64,000 bases of DNA from Isoetes taiwanensis (GCA_021234155.1 JAJEKV010000026.1:2668001-2732000); one strand, 5' to 3'; counted from the stretch's first letter, positions 11,472 through 23,894 are shown. Translations and numbers: made by a program. The notes: a model not told the origin generated them from the sequence alone.

Positions 11472-12377
11472 ACGTATGCAGCTTAATTTTACAGGTTTCG
11501 AATTTTCTGTGAAAGACCTTGAACTGTAAAAACCTGTTTTGGTTGTGACTGTAAGTTTCCTTGAAAGGTTATGACTGTAATCCTTGATGTTTGGACTTTT
11601 TATTGCAGCAGTTCACACATAATGCATGTTTGGAGCAGCCTGTAGGTCATGCAAGCAGCTAATGGATTAAGGTTGACCTAAGTTCTTTCGCATGCAGTAA
11701 GACAAGCATCCCGGGATGTAGTCATTCACAGATATTTCATGCCGGGATGTAGTCGTTCACAGATATTTCATGATAAAACATCCCGGATAGTAGTCGGCTG
11801 AGCTGAAACCTGCATTTGAGTTAGTAGTTAGAGATTTGAGTTAGTAGGTAATGCTACAGTGCACTGCGTGAACAGTGCACTGGATGAGCAGTATTTTTTT
11901 AAACTTTGTTTCAATGGTTGAACCAGTTTAATATTGTTTGCTTTATTTAATGGTTCAATATTGCACATTGAGATGTCAAATATTAAGATTGCACATTGAT
12001 ATTAAGATGTTAAATATCATCTTTAACATTGAAATTTGATCTTGTAAAATTTGATCTTCTGTTCACCGGCTTGTATGTACAAGTAGATTTGCTGTATTTG
12101 TTCTTCATTTGCATCTTCCTAGATGCTATTCATATCTCGTAATATCGCAAAAGTGCTAGCCAGGACTTGCATAGGATTACGAAAATACATTTATGGGTGA
12201 ACTTTTTCGCCACAATGATTAAAAAAATAAATTTATGGATAAACTTTATCGCCACGGGTACTATGAAATTGGGTTCATGGGGATATTTTATCGCCTTAAC
12301 GAATTTCTTTGACCTTAGATTAGTCGCCAGACTAGATATAGTCATATTCCAATATGGTTCCACTAAAATCATCACTG
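11472..12377 (+). repeat. hAT copy 1 3' noncoding and subterminal repeat region
   Basis: The stretch is noncoding. Near the end, motifs of the type GGCGA(T/A)AAA with AT-rich flanks recur (about 12200-12300), in register with the same motifs in copy 2 (19500-19640). The right TIR closes the element at 12377. Confidence 0.7.
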
Positions 12378-12385
12378 GTCAGGTC

Positions 12386-13396
12386 CTTGTAATATACAAA
12401 TATGGACCTGAAGGAGGTCAGATTGACCCCGCTTTCGTCGACCCTGGTTGGCATTGTTGATGAAGAACTGGGCAGGAGTGCGCTCGTAGTCTTGCCCCGA
12501 ATGTCCATCTGTCGGATGGCAATAAATTCTTCTTCTGAAGGCAGCTCCTGTTGAGTCATCATCTGACGGATGTTGTTGTAGGCCTCAATGTCGGATGATG
12601 ACTGCCCCGATGCTGATGAGGAAGTCCTGAGTTTCCCGATCGATGGACTCATCGAGGTCGGGTTGTTGCCGCAGGAGGTGTAGGAGCTCATCCATCATGT
12701 ATCATCGGTCTCTACACTCTGGAAGGTTCTTGATGTCGTGCAGCAGGCGGTACTCCTAGCCTTTGATCATGACCGGGTTTAAACTGGTAAAGCCTAACTC
12801 GAGCAAGGGAGCTGTCCTCGTCGTCCTCAGGCCTTCGTCGAAGCCCTGAAGTTTCTGCTCTGCTTGCTGCCGCTCTTGGATGGGGCGACATCGATGAGGT
12901 CTTCAATGTCGTGGCCGTGTTTGCCTTCTTCCTCCTCCTCTTGTTCTGAACTTTTATATTCCAGGAGCAACTGCTCTTCTGCATTGGAGGTATGGGGATT
13001 CTATGTTCATTGATTGGATAGAGGGTTCCCCTATTTGAGTTTGGGCTCAGTGGGACAAGAAGATGGCTACAGGAGTAGTGTAAGAGAAATCTCTCTTCTT
13101 GTTTATAGATGTCATATAGTCTGGCATGCGAGCAACTCTATTTTCTAAGTATTTGGCGATGTTGGGGACATCGCTCAGTACAGCTTGAAGAGCTATCCTA
13201 GATGCAAAGTATCCTATGCATGGAGGAAGCTCTATCAAGGAAAAGCCTAGTTTAGCTTGAAACTATCGCATGATCTCTTGGTAATATGATATGGCATTTA
13301 TAGTGGCATCTACATCAATTTCTTTTTGGAAGACAACAAGGCATCTGTCACATGCGCAGTGGTGTTGTACCATCGTCTGAAGGAAGAAGTGGCCAT
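12386..13396 (-). pseudogene. Element 1 gag N-terminal protein (broken)
   Basis: The start ATG at 13396 reads 'MATSSFRRWYNTTAHVTDA', paralogous to 'MATADFRRWYSASAHAAEA' at 31318 in element 2. 'LPPCIGYFASRIALQAVLSD' and 'VPNIAKYLENRVARMPDYM' follow, again colinear with element 2. Frameshifts split it near 13250, 12990 and 12700. The family is retroelement gag by position (first ORF after leader and PBS); I recognise no named domain in this part. Confidence 0.75.
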
Positions 13397-13892
13397 GATG
13401 CTGATGTGAATAGGTTTAACAAACAGATATGCAAGCGCCCTTGTGAGCAGAAAAATTGTCTTGGAGTGAGGAGTGAAACTATAGGTTGCAGATAAGGGTT
13501 ATGGGTAGGCAGAACCCTAATTTGTGGAATTTTTGGGTTTTGGATATGTCTATCACTTTGCGGTCTAACTAGGTATTTCATAGGTAATCTAAGATTTTGA
13601 GCATGTAGAACACTTTCTGATGATCTTATTACAATAAATTTTATCTCATTTGAAGGTGGTTTGATAAAGTTGTGGCTGTTTAAATCTGATCACTCACATA
13701 GTGCGCGACAGGTTGATCGGAGCATAGCAAGTTGGAGGAGTACGGTGAGAATGAAGAACCCTAAAGGTCTATTTTTAGGTTTGGGAGTTTTAGGATTTTG
13801 ACCTACAATTTTCATGTCATCCCATTATTTAAAATATTAATTGTTGCTGGATTAAGATATTGGGTTCCTTTAGACAAAATTTATTGCCACCA

Positions 13893-13955
13893 CTCACACA
13901 AAGCGCGAGAGGCCCGAGCTAAATTTTAGCTTGGGGCCCATGCGCACTCTGTGAG
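13893..13955 (-). promoter_or_regulatory. Leader hairpin, element 1, copy a
   Basis: CTCACA...GCGCG...GGCCC...AGCTAAA is followed by TTTTAGCT...GGGCCC...TGCGC...TGTGAG. That is about 30 nt per arm with a minimal loop. Confidence 0.7.
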
Positions 13956-14095
13956 GGGTCACGCCTTTTTTACTCTATTTTAGGTCTTCTAGACACTTTC
14001 TTAGGGGTACGACATGTTTTCCTAGCTTAAAATCAGATTCTAAGCTGCCTTATGCTATTAAATCTGCATCTTTCTAGGTGAATGATGGCCAAACA

Positions 14096-14157
14096 CTCAC
14101 ATAGTGCGCGAGAGCCTCGAGCTAAATTTTAGTTAAGGGTCCACGCACACTATGTAA
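14096..14157 (-). promoter_or_regulatory. Leader hairpin, element 1, copy b
   Basis: The architecture matches the hairpin at 13893, with substitutions (CTCACATAGTGCGCG ... GCACACTATGTAAG). The outer arm again pairs although its bases differ from copy a, a small covariation signal. Confidence 0.65.
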
Positions 14158-14376
14158 GGGGTCACTCTCTGATGGCCAAAATTTTCATCTTTTTAAGATT
14201 TTTTATTATACTTTTGTTAACTATTATTAGCTTAGCTTATTATTCTAAGATGAGGAAATTTTTTTTCCTATTTTTTGAGGTTCATGCTTGGGTTGCCATC
14301 CCCAAGACTGAAGATCTAAACTATTAATACTACTAGGGAATTAGCCAGTGCTCGATCTTGGTCCACAAAGATCATT

Positions 14377-14388
14377 GCTCTAATACCA
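14377..14388 (-). other. Primer binding site, element 1
   Basis: The minus strand reads TGGTATTAGAGC one base inside the LTR. It differs by one base from the canonical tRNA-Met primer site seen in element 2. Confidence 0.85.
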
Positions 14389-14389
14389 T

Positions 14390-15894
14390 TGTGATGTCCC
14401 CTGCTCGTCTACGATGCTCCCATCATATCAGAAGCTGGACGACACACTAGCTAACAGAGGTCGTCCACCGAACACTGAACCCTTGCTATCTGACAAGGGA
14501 TCGATGGGGAGGAATAGACGTTTCATTCATCCCGTCTCCCTCGGGATCGTCCTAACTGCGGACGCTTAAGTAAACATGAACGCATGACATCAAATGCACA
14601 TAGTCCCACCTCGAAGGGTGGCCTAGCATAATATACATCTGTAATAACATCAACATGGAGGAAATCCTACCCAAGGCTCAGACTCATTGGGATGGACTAA
14701 CGGTTTGGGTCTCCAGAAATCGTTCTAGATAGTATTCATGGCAAATGGATTGAGCTGGCATTGGAACAAGGTTGTTTGGTACTCCTCTCCATCCGCCCCT
14801 CTTGTGTATACTTTGCAGAATAGGCTGATAAATCTTGGGACTTGACCATAGTATGCCGAGTGCATAACTAAGGGGGCTACTCCTGGGTTGCATCTCCCCA
14901 GTCCCGATGAGTCAGGAGGAGATCACTCCCTCCAGAGGCACGCATGCCCATTACAGGCGGCTAGAGAGCCACTGCCCGTCTATGACTTGAACCCCATTAA
15001 AGGTGGCGCATTACCCAAGAGGTGTCGAGCCCATGCCTTGCCCACACGAAGTGGAAAACCATCAGGCCTAGCCCGCTAAGACCCCTAATAGGCTTTACAC
15101 ACCAGAGGGATCAATCTGTAATGGGAACATGTTCCTTCTTTGCCGGTCTAGCCCGGCCACCCACAACCAGGCGGGCTCTTATGCACATGCCGCATTAATT
15201 GGGAATTAATGAGGCTATCTAGGTACATCAACTACTAAGGCTTTCAGGGTCTCTACCCCCCTTTCCAATACACAGGAGTGCATATAGGATAGAACATCAT
15301 CATCCATAGAACTGAAATATAGAGTAACATCTAACCTATCTACCTAGGCATACATGGTTAGGTTCCTTTGTTAGGGCTTGTGATCTCAGAATCTATAAGG
15401 CCTCTAAGGCTGAATTAGCATGCTAATCCAGCTCCTTGCTGGAATAAAAGGTCGGCATTGCACAATAGGATTGCTATTTACCCGAACCTTGCCTTGCTCC
15501 AGCTCCTCGGAAAGCGTCCATGCTTCTGTTCGGGTCGAAGGCGACTGAATCCGGAAGAGCTGTTGTGCAATGCCAACTTGGTGGTGTCTGGCAATGTGAA
15601 ATAGCACTAGCACTTGGCCGGAATGGCTCAAGGAAGCCGAGATGCGAAAAGGAAAAAAGTTTAGAGTTCCTTTTACATGACCCTTTTAGGGTTAGGGTCA
15701 AAAGGTCATGTGGGGTTTTGCCATGTGGCAAACGGGTTAAATGCACATGTTTATAGAAATGTGCAACATAAGAAGTTGCCCCCTAGGTTGCAACCCTTTA
15801 CGGTTTCCAAGTACATGTCGTCAAGGCGACATGTACGAGTGACCTGGCAATGTAATATACATATTCGTACCTTATATTATGCTGAAACATCACA
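14390..15894 (-). repeat. 5' LTR of element 1
   Basis: The 1505-bp LTR has the plus-strand ends TGTGATG and CATCACA, a perfect 7-bp inverted pair with the TG...CA rule. Internal sequence is colinear with the LTRs of element 2 (shared CTCGAAGGGTGG and similar blocks) but clearly diverged. Confidence 0.9.
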
Positions 15895-16480
15895 GTCATG
15901 GTTCGTGTACAACCAAACCTATCTTTCATTATAGTTTCTTTTCTACCTTCTCTTCCTTCCTCTCGCCCCAAGCCTGCCCTACTGCCAGTTTCCTTTTATA
16001 TTTAGGTGCAATGATGAAAACAACGTTGCTTAGCTTTGGTTTCATTATAAATGAAGCAAGGGAGGCTTGAATGAACAGATTGGGAATAATTGAGGAGGCA
16101 ATTCGTATTAAAAAATACCCATTTTTCAAGTAAGTGTTTCAATATGTAGATATAATCCATCTAGTACTTATATAAACTTCTTAGTAGCTGATTATCAAAG
16201 TACAATAGAGTTCATTGTCAATGTGAGAACATGACAATAGAACTGTAGATAGCAGTGAGTAAAATAGAAAAAGAACAAACATAGATTGGAAATCCACAAA
16301 TATAGCTGCTAAAATAACAGTAAGTGTAACTGCCATATGAAGGAAGATCATGAGAAAACCTGCAAAAGACCTGCTGATAGCCGAGATCCAGTAGATGTCG
16401 ATCATAAACAAATTACTTAGGAAGGAATTTAAGGAGCCAAATTAACAAGGTAGGCAAAGGGTAGATAGAATAAGATTATA
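15895..16480. other. Flank without recognisable gene
   Basis: AT-rich flank outside element 1. I see only short frames and no domain signal. Confidence 0.3.
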
Positions 16481-16489
16481 GAGAGAAAA

Positions 16490-17465
16490 TTAAAATTGAT
16501 AGGAGTCAAGGTAGTGGAAATGAGCTGGATAATCTGGCTGAATGATGAGGATGCGATTATTCCCCCAATTTAATTCTTGAATCAAAGTGTCAGAGTTTAT
16601 AGTGGCCATCAGAAGAATAAGAGAGCCACAAGCATCAGCCATTTCCCTGTGATAGTAGTAGCAACCCCTGTAGAAGTCAAATTGCTGCTCTGTTATGTTA
16701 CTGCCAAATCTTTCTAAAAACCAACACAACTCATGCATCAAGTAAGTGCCTCTGCATAACTCAATGGTCTAGTCAATCTCTCTTTCGAGAATATCCAGAA
16801 TGTCCACATCAGTTCTGCCTCTAACTAAACCTGTCCAAAGACCCTCTGTATATTCAATGTCACAATCAACCAGCTGTTCAACATAAATCTGATATTCATG
16901 TCTGAGATCTGTCCTGAGGTTGTTCATGTAATCTGATAGATAAGACGTCACTGTCAGCAAATTCATCATGACAATGTAATGTAAATAAGTTAAAAGGACC
17001 ATTAAAGACTCCCAGATTATTCCATCTATCCTCAAAGTGAATGTCTTTATTATTTTTATTACAAGTGGCTGACAGCTCCAGATCATAAATAATATGCAAT
17101 TTAATCCAAGTACATGAAACAGAATGCTGGCCATATAAACATCTATTCCTATGCTTCCAAATGTTCCATAATGCTATAAAAAATAGGGAATTAATAAAAG
17201 CATCATCATTTAGAAGAAAATTTAACAAGCAAGTAGGTTTGGGGATTGCAAAATAATGCTCGAACCAGTTCCAGAAGGAATTTAATTTGGGACAGATAAA
17301 AATATGATTCATATCTTCAATATCATTACAATGCAGGGGACAATGAGAATCAATAGGAATTGCATTTCTGGATTGATGTTTGGCAAAAGAAAGAAGATTG
17401 GGAACACTACCATTAGCAAGAAGCCATATGAAGTATTCAACCTTTGGAGTTAAGTAAGATTTCTA
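16490..17465 (-). pseudogene. L1-type LINE ORF2 C-terminus (zf-RVT region)
   Basis: The minus strand reads 'SYLTPKVEYFIWLLANGSVP' and 'NLLSFAKHQSRN', then 'HCPLHCNDIEDMNHIFICPK', then 'FWNWFEHYFAIPK', and ends with 'ALWNIWKHRNRCLYGQ'. This is the zinc-binding reverse-transcriptase tail (C..C...H...C and the W-x-x-W-K-x-R-N motif) of plant L1 elements. Downstream frames (17134-16769, 16741-16490) continue in the same direction with weaker resemblance. Frame changes make it a remnant. Confidence 0.8.
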
Positions 17466-17559
17466 AACATTTTGAATTATCACATCGTAGTTGACTAGTG
17501 GAAGATTAACAATTCAGTTTGCTAAGTCTATATCTTACAAGATTTTCTAATTTATGATT

Positions 17560-18190
17560 TCTGATGCAGAGAGGCATGACTAGCATGGAATAATTTAAGG
17601 GCTAAACTTAGCTATTTGGCGATTTTTTAGCATATTTTCGAAAAAAATTGGCTAAAGTAAATGAAAAAAATTGAGAAAAAAATAATAATTTTAGCTTAAC
17701 TTTTTTCGGGACTGACCAACCCTGGAGTTCTTTAGCCAAATGCTAGAAAGTAAGAGAGTGAAATTTTGTATTGTTTAGCTAAACCATAGAAACTTTGAGA
17801 ATGAATTTCAGGCTAGTTTAGCTAATATGATTCCAGTTTATAATAAATATATGATTCGTAGTTTAGTTTCTAGCATTATAAATAAATTTGAGTCCTAGAC
17901 TTTGCTAGTTAGCATTATTTTAGAATGTTTTCACAAAGAAAATAATTAAAATAAATGAAAACAATTGAAAACAAGTATAGTAATTTGACTTAATATTTTT
18001 CGTTGGCCACACCATAGAAATTTTGGGATGATGTTTGGGTTAGTTTAACTAAACGCTAGAAAGTATGAGAGGAAAAATGTGTAGAGTTTAGCTAAACCAC
18101 AGAAAGTTTTGGGATTAATATCGAGCAAGTTTAGCTAAAGTCATTATGGCTAATAAGAAATATGCGATTAGTAATTTATTCCCTGATGAC
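17560..18190. repeat. Degenerate AT-rich tandem repeat
   Basis: A block built around GCTAGAAAGTA(A/T)GAGAG ... TTTAGCTAAACCA(T/C)AGAAA ... AGTTTAGCTAA recurs at about 17745 and 18055, giving a period of roughly 310 bp. TTTAGCTAAA motifs are scattered throughout. Confidence 0.55.
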
Positions 18191-18199
18191 TAGCAGGTA

Positions 18200-19130
18200 G
18201 CAAGATGTCTATATTACAAGCACAAAATGTGCGAAGGCCTCATTCGGAGAACAAACTCACAGATGAGATAGTTATAAAGTTCCTAGACAATAAGCATTTT
18301 GCACCAAATTATAGTAAAGAACTTTCAAGACGAGTCCAACTCTTTATTGTGCAGTAAATTTCTTCATTTGAGTTCGAGAAGAGTCATGAAAATTAATACA
18401 CAATGACTTTAAATTTCTTGAAGATGCTCACGGCATTTTGGTGGTCAACAAGCAAGTCTCACCACCCTGATTTGGACCATTATGATGAAGCCACAAAACG
18501 AAATCCAGTAAAGGTGTACGAGTTTATTAACAAGGATTTGTGCTTTTTGAGTTTATTAATAATATTTGCTAAATATTCCAGAAAGTTACCTCCATTTAAA
18601 GATGGCGAGAATGTTGAGAAAAGATACTTCTTTGTCGCCATCATCAATCAACCTGCAAGTGATGCTGCATGGTACCAACGGGGAAATCTTGGCATTCATA
18701 ATCTTGTGAGAGCTTGGAAATATTTGTACAAAGATTGCAGGTATTTGTGGGGTCCTTTTTTTTTTACTATATTTAGACAAGTGTTTTACTACTTGGTACA
18801 GGATTTCTACTTATAAATAATGACTTGCATCATTATGGAATTTCTTGTCGTTGCTTCATGTGAATTCCACATGAATATTTGAAGGACTCAATAGGACATA
18901 ACCTAATATAGACTTTAACGAAATATGATAGAAGTGGAGATGTCCAAATGAGAGTTATGCAACAAGCTCTAGTTCTTTGTGAAAGAACTGAAAGTTATGA
19001 AGAGTCTGTGAAGAAAATGAGGCATCTGGATGAGGAGGTTGGAAGAAGAAGCTGGATGAGGAGGTTTGTGAAGGAGAAGTTATGTAGTTATAGTAAATTA
19101 TTGGTTTAGATTTATTTTCTTATAATTATG
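18200..19130 (+). pseudogene. Unrecognised coding-like segment
   Basis: From 18200 the plus strand gives 'RRPHSENKLTDEIVIKFLDN' and, after a stop, an open frame 18403-18816 with 'LTAFWWSTSKSHHPDLDHYD' and 'NQPASDAAWYQRGNLGIHNL'. A further piece at 18945-19070 reads 'RVMQQALVLCERTESYEESV'. The composition looks like a decayed host or transposon protein with introns, but I cannot name the family. It lies just outside the end of hAT copy 2. Confidence 0.35.
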
Positions 19131-20710
19131 CATGTAGGTTTACCAAAATAACATTGCTATGATTATGCAGGATTGTACTGCTGCATTTGACCAAAGAAAC
19201 AGTAATGTAGCAGCTCCAAATGTGATCAATTTAGCAGCCATAGTAGTGGGTACACATTCAAGTGTAAATGCTAATGAGGTATAGTGGTTATATAGAAAAT
19301 AATGCAATATTCCTTCCTCAAATTCCAGTGGTTGAAAACTATCCTGGGAAAGCTCATAGTGTGCTGAATTTCGATGAAGACGCGACTTAATGTGTAGCCA
19401 GTGTTTTCCAAAAGTTGCAAAATGTTGATGTAAAAGGACCTCTACTTTTAATGGTTGCAACATTAAGAATTTTAGATGGAACATGACTATAGCTAGTCTG
19501 GCGACTAATCTAAGGTCAAAGAAATTCGTTAAGGCGATAAAATATCCCCATGAACCCAATTTCATAGTACCCGTGGCGATAAAGTTTATCCATAAATTTA
19601 TTTTTTTAATCATTGTGGCGAAAAAGTTCACCCATAAATGTATTTTTGTAATCATGTTGTCAAATATCTATGCAAGTCCTGGCTAGCACTTTTGCGATAT
19701 TACGAGATATGAATAGCATCTGTGAAGATGCAAATGAAGAACAAATACAACAGATCTACTTGTACATATAAGCCGGTGAACAGAAGATCAAATTTTACAA
19801 GATCAAATTTCAATGTTAAAGATGATATTTAACATCTTAATATCAATGTGCAATCTTAATATTTGACATCTCAATGTGCAATATTGAACCATTAAATAAA
19901 GCAAACAATATTAAACTGGTTCAACCATTGAAACAAAGTTTAAAAAAATATTGTTCATCCAGTGCACTGTTCAGGCAGTGCACTATAGCATTACCTACTA
20001 ACTCGAATCTCTGACTACTAACTCAAATGCAGGTTTCAGCTCAGCCGACTACTATCCGGGATGTTTTATCATGAAATATCTGTGAACGACTACATCCCGG
20101 CATGAAATATCTGTGAACGACTACATCCCGGGATGCTTGTCTTACTGCATGCGAAAGAACTTAGGTCAACCTTAATCCATTAGCTGCTTGCGTGACCTAC
20201 AGGCTGCTCCAAACATGCATTATGTGTGAACTGCTGCAATAAAAAGTCCAAACATCAAGGATTACAGTCATAACCTTTCAAGGAAACTTACAGTCACAAC
20301 CAAAACAGGTTTTTACAGTTCAAGGTCTTTCACATAAAATTCGAAACCTGTAAAATTAAGCTGCATACGCTTGTGCCATTATTGTTTAGCAAGCAATTAC
20401 ATTATCTCTGAACATATTATATGGAGCTATAGAACTCTCTCAAACATTTAAATCAGGGATTTCTAGTTTCAGAACAGCATATCAAGAACAGGAATATATC
20501 TCTGAACAATAAAATATGAAGCTATAGAACTCTCTCAAACATTTAAATCAGGGCTTTCTTTCTACATTCAGAACATCATATTAAGAACACGTATTTACTC
20601 TGTAAGTTAAGATAAGCACGTATAGATAAGACACACAATTCTAAACAATTAAGAAGATAGACTTAGAACTAATTTTACAGATAAAAGACCATGAATGTAT
20701 AAAATTACCT

Positions 20711-22080
20711 TTATGCTTTCCAGCCTATCGATTTTGGAGGTTCTGGCATTGTCACATCTTCCTCACAGCCTCTTCGTTCTTTTTGAGAACTCCATATTGC
20801 CAATGCACGTTTATATGGAAATTCTTCAATATCATACTTGCACCCATATGCACGAAGGCAAAGATCCAGTTTTTTTGTTAATTTGTTGCGCACCTTATTC
20901 TTCAAAACTCCCATAATGCTGAAGGTCCTCTCGTCTTCCACAGATCATAGAATCATTGTTTGACATAAATCTACAAGCTTAAAATATCCAGACATGTGTT
21001 CACGAAGCACTTGACAGTAACCAAGCATGTTCCAGAGCTTTGTGATGCAGCCAAACTTAGTAATCTCCTTGTCAGTAAATTGGCCAGCATGTGACCACAT
21101 AGTTGTGCCAAAGGTTTGCGATTGTGCTAATAATTTATCTTCATCCAATATGCCATGTATGTGGATACCATTCAACTGTCTGGAATGTGCAAAATGGGCT
21201 ACCAATATATGCAACCTTCGCTTAAACTCAGATTGTACCTTTTCAATTATTTGGGAATTCATCCAAAATTGTGGATACACAATTGTCATTGCTTCTAATA
21301 GCTCATCATTTGGAAAACGCTCACGAATCTGTTTTGCCAACGCTTTTGCAACTTCAGCCAAGTTTTTTCGTACCTTTGGTATGATTGCTTCAAAATCAGA
21401 TCTCTTGACACCTACTCTACATGGAAGGTGCCCTCGTTTTCTAGGTTTAGTCATATACATCTATTGGATGATAGAAACCATGAAAACTTGGTAATAATTC
21501 AAAACTAAAATAGCAATACTTACCTTCACAAGTCTTGAATGTGCTTTAACACAAAGGAAACCTGCGCAGTTGTATGTAAGAAAGCTTGAACTATTTTCCC
21601 CTTCTATCTGAATCAACTTGTGCCAAGCTGGAAACTTATCCTTGTTATACACCACACTTGAAGTACACGTGTACAAACAATCCAAAGCTGTGCAAACTAG
21701 CTTTCGCACCCTAGAATATTCAGAAATGTATAAAGTTCTAGATTGTGCCAGCTTTGATAATATGCTCATTTCTCTCAACATTGGTAACAAACCTGAAAGA
21801 TACTAGAATTAGTATCCACAACAACAACATGGAATAAAAAGCAAAAATCCCAATTCATTAACCTGCTAATGTCAGTAACGTCTCGACATCAGTGAGTTCC
21901 TCGAGCAATTGTAAGGCCTTCTCTCCCTCTTTATTTGTAGATACTAACTTATCGACTAGAGCAATAAGAGCTTCATATTCATTGAAAAGCCGCTTTGCTG
22001 GAGAACTTAGTGAAATCCACTTTGTTGCCACATTTTTTAGCATTCTATTTCCTTTGGTCAGTCCCACGGCATCTCCTTAA
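20711..22080 (-). pseudogene. hAT transposase, copy 2, C-terminal exons
   Basis: Minus-strand exons parallel copy 1: 22067-21858 ('GNRMLKNVATKWISLSSPAK'), 21790 to about 21530, and 21460-20711, ending in the dimerisation block 'RTFSIMGVLKNKVRNKLTKK' and the same 'PPKSIGWKA' C-terminus. Copy 2 has a TGA at about 20945 where copy 1 has GGA in 'LGSVEVERTFS', and a one-base change that alters the glutamate-rich turn. The N-terminal exons lie 25 kb away at 46620-47902. Confidence 0.85.
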
Positions 22081-22217
22081 ATTTCTTAAGCCTACAAGCA
22101 AAATGTAGAATGTTATAACTATAAACAGCAAGATACATGACCATTTTCCAGGTCGAGTTCCCCTTTGCACAGGGCAGAACAGTAGAATTCAACCCATTCT
22201 GTAAAATGAATTCAAGG

Positions 22218-22222
22218 ATGCG
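22218..22222. other. Target-site duplication of element 2, left
   Basis: ATGCG here and ATGTG at 45924-45928 flank the element. The uninterrupted hAT copy 1 has ATGTG at the equivalent spot (within CAAGGATGTGGATG in reverse complement), so this is a 5-bp duplication with one later mutation. Confidence 0.9.
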
Positions 22223-23894
22223 TGTGACGTCCCCTACTCATATACGGTGCACTCACCGTATATAAACAGGAGTTCATCCCCCATACCGGCTCCATGCCAC
22301 TACAGGGCCCTCCACATGACACTGCACCCGTGAGGGTTCCAGTGGGAAGAGTGAAGGGGTCATTTTACCCCGTCTCCCTCAGGGCCTACCTAGCTGCGGA
22401 AGCGTAAACATACATGTCAGTATATGACATAAGCACATATCCACCTCGAAGGGTGGCCCATCACATCTGCATAGGCAAGGGTGAGCACAATACATATGGG
22501 AAGTCCTACCCAAGGCTCAGACTCAAGGGGATGACTGACGGCTTGGATCTCCAGAGTTCATTGCAGACAGAGTTCATGGCAATGGATTTGGCTGGCATAT
22601 GAACATGGCATAGGGTTGTCCACTCCATCCGCCCCTCCTGTGCACACTTTGCAGAGTAGGCTGAAAAGTGTCGGGACCTGACTGTAGCCCGCCGGATGCA
22701 TAGCCAAAGGGGCTACTCCTGGGTCTCATCCTCCCAGTTCCGATGGGGCAGGAAGGGATCACTCCCCCCCAGAGGTCTACATGCCGACTCAAGGTGACTA
22801 GAGGGCCACTGCCCGTATTCGACTGAACCCACTGGAAAGTGTACACCACTTCACGGGTGTCGAGTCCATGCCTCACCCGCACTCAGTGGTGAGCCATTAG
22901 ACCTAGTCACAATGATCCCTGGTAGGCCTTACACACCCGGAGGGATCTTTTCGGGAGTCGAACATGAACCTCATTCTCAGCCAGTCTGGCCCCTTCACCC
23001 ACAACCTGGTGTGGCTCTTGTACACAGGCTGAATCTATAGTGTGCTAGAGAGGCTAATCTAGGAGCATCTACTACCAAGTTTGAGGTCTCTACCCCCCTT
23101 CCCAATACAAGGAGTTCATAGAGATACATCATCCATATATATCACAGAAGAACTAAAGAACTATATCTAATCTATATCATAGAGTTAGGTTCTTTAGTTA
23201 GAGTCTGGTATCTAGAGATCTAGAAGGCTGCTATGGGCAATTTAATAGGCTAAACCTACTGATTCTATGACTGAAATAGGGTTTAGACTATTTAATTGGC
23301 CAAATACCTGATCCTTGAGTGGCTCCTCCTGACCTAAGTTCGACCATCCTGCTGAAACGCTCGAATCAAGGGAAACTAATGGTGCAATTCTCTCAGGCAG
23401 AGTCTGGGAGACGGTTTTGGCTGTTGAGGCAGCCAAAACAGAGCTCTAAAACCCTAGAAACGAAAAATGGGCAAGTTAGGGTTTCCCTCCTTAAATAGAC
23501 AAGGGGTTGGCTAGGGTTTTCAATTATCCCCTTTAGGCATGTGGGATAATTGGGAATGGGCCCACTTGCCTTTAATGGCTAGGTGGCAAAATGTGCCCAC
23601 ATGGAAATGTGTGCCCACATTAATGTGTACATTGGAAAATGTGCACATTAATTGCACACTTGGGTATGGCCCACTTGGCATCAAGTGTCCATATGGAAAT
23701 GTGTGCCCACATTAATGTGTACATTGGAAAATGTGCACATTAATAGTTGCACATATTCCTTGCAAGTTGCCCCTAGGGCTACCCACCTGGCTACACGTTA
23801 GCGTACCGCGTCGGTCGGGGGTGCGCGTCTGTACGCTGACGGCGATGCGATACGAGATACGTCACCGGACCGTATACTGTCCTGGAATGTCACA
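22223..23894 (-). repeat. 3' LTR of element 2
   Basis: The 1672-bp LTR starts TGTGACGTCC and ends ATGTCACA on the plus strand. By eye it differs from the other LTR by scattered substitutions and small indels, so the insertion is not brand new. Confidence 0.93.

Larger units (their letters stand above)
5983..12377 (+). mobile_element. hAT transposon, copy 1, inserted into element 1
   Basis: The ends are terminal inverted repeats: CAGTGATGATTTTAG at 5983-5997 and its exact reverse complement at 12363-12377. The flanking 8-bp sequence GTCAGGTC is perfectly duplicated (5975-5982 and 12378-12385). Eight-bp target duplications and a BED/TTF-like plus hAT-dimerisation transposase define the hAT superfamily. 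The 6395-bp element holds a broken transposase gene in sense, a sense CNGC exon, an antisense subtilase fragment and a 323-bp LINE insertion. Subterminal GGCGA-type motifs sit at both ends. Confidence 0.95.
13397..14376 (-). promoter_or_regulatory. Element 1 leader with two long hairpins
   Basis: This untranslated stretch between PBS and gag contains two inverted-repeat hairpins (13893-13955 and 14096-14157) and a partial third near 13690-13740. Their loop-proximal arms pair GAGCTAAA with TTTTAGCTT, and their outer arms CTCACA with TGTGAG. The equivalent hairpins of element 2 have the same layout but largely different sequence. Confidence 0.65.
1540..15894 (-). mobile_element. Element 1: degenerate Ty3/gypsy chromovirus, split by a hAT insertion
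   Basis: On the minus strand the order is 5' LTR (15894-14390), PBS, leader, gag, middle gag region, RT, RNase H, integrase, noncoding tail, PPT and 3' LTR stub (to 1720). The hAT element at 5983-12377 interrupts it in the middle gag region and is flanked by an 8-bp duplication. Compared with element 2, roughly 2 kb carrying the capsid-type gag domain, zinc knuckle and protease is missing at about 5040. All reading frames are broken. The 3' LTR keeps only about 180 bp. Confidence 0.85.
19461..22222 (-). mobile_element. hAT transposon, copy 2, 3' part
   Basis: This is the inverted relative of copy 1 and reads on the minus strand. The outer end at 19461 begins CATTAAGAATTTTAG, a degenerate form of the CAGTGATGATTTTAG terminus, followed by the same subterminal motifs. 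It stops at 22222, where element 2 interrupts it, and resumes at 45924. The LINE insertion seen in copy 1 is absent, leaving a single target sequence near 20385. Confidence 0.9.
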
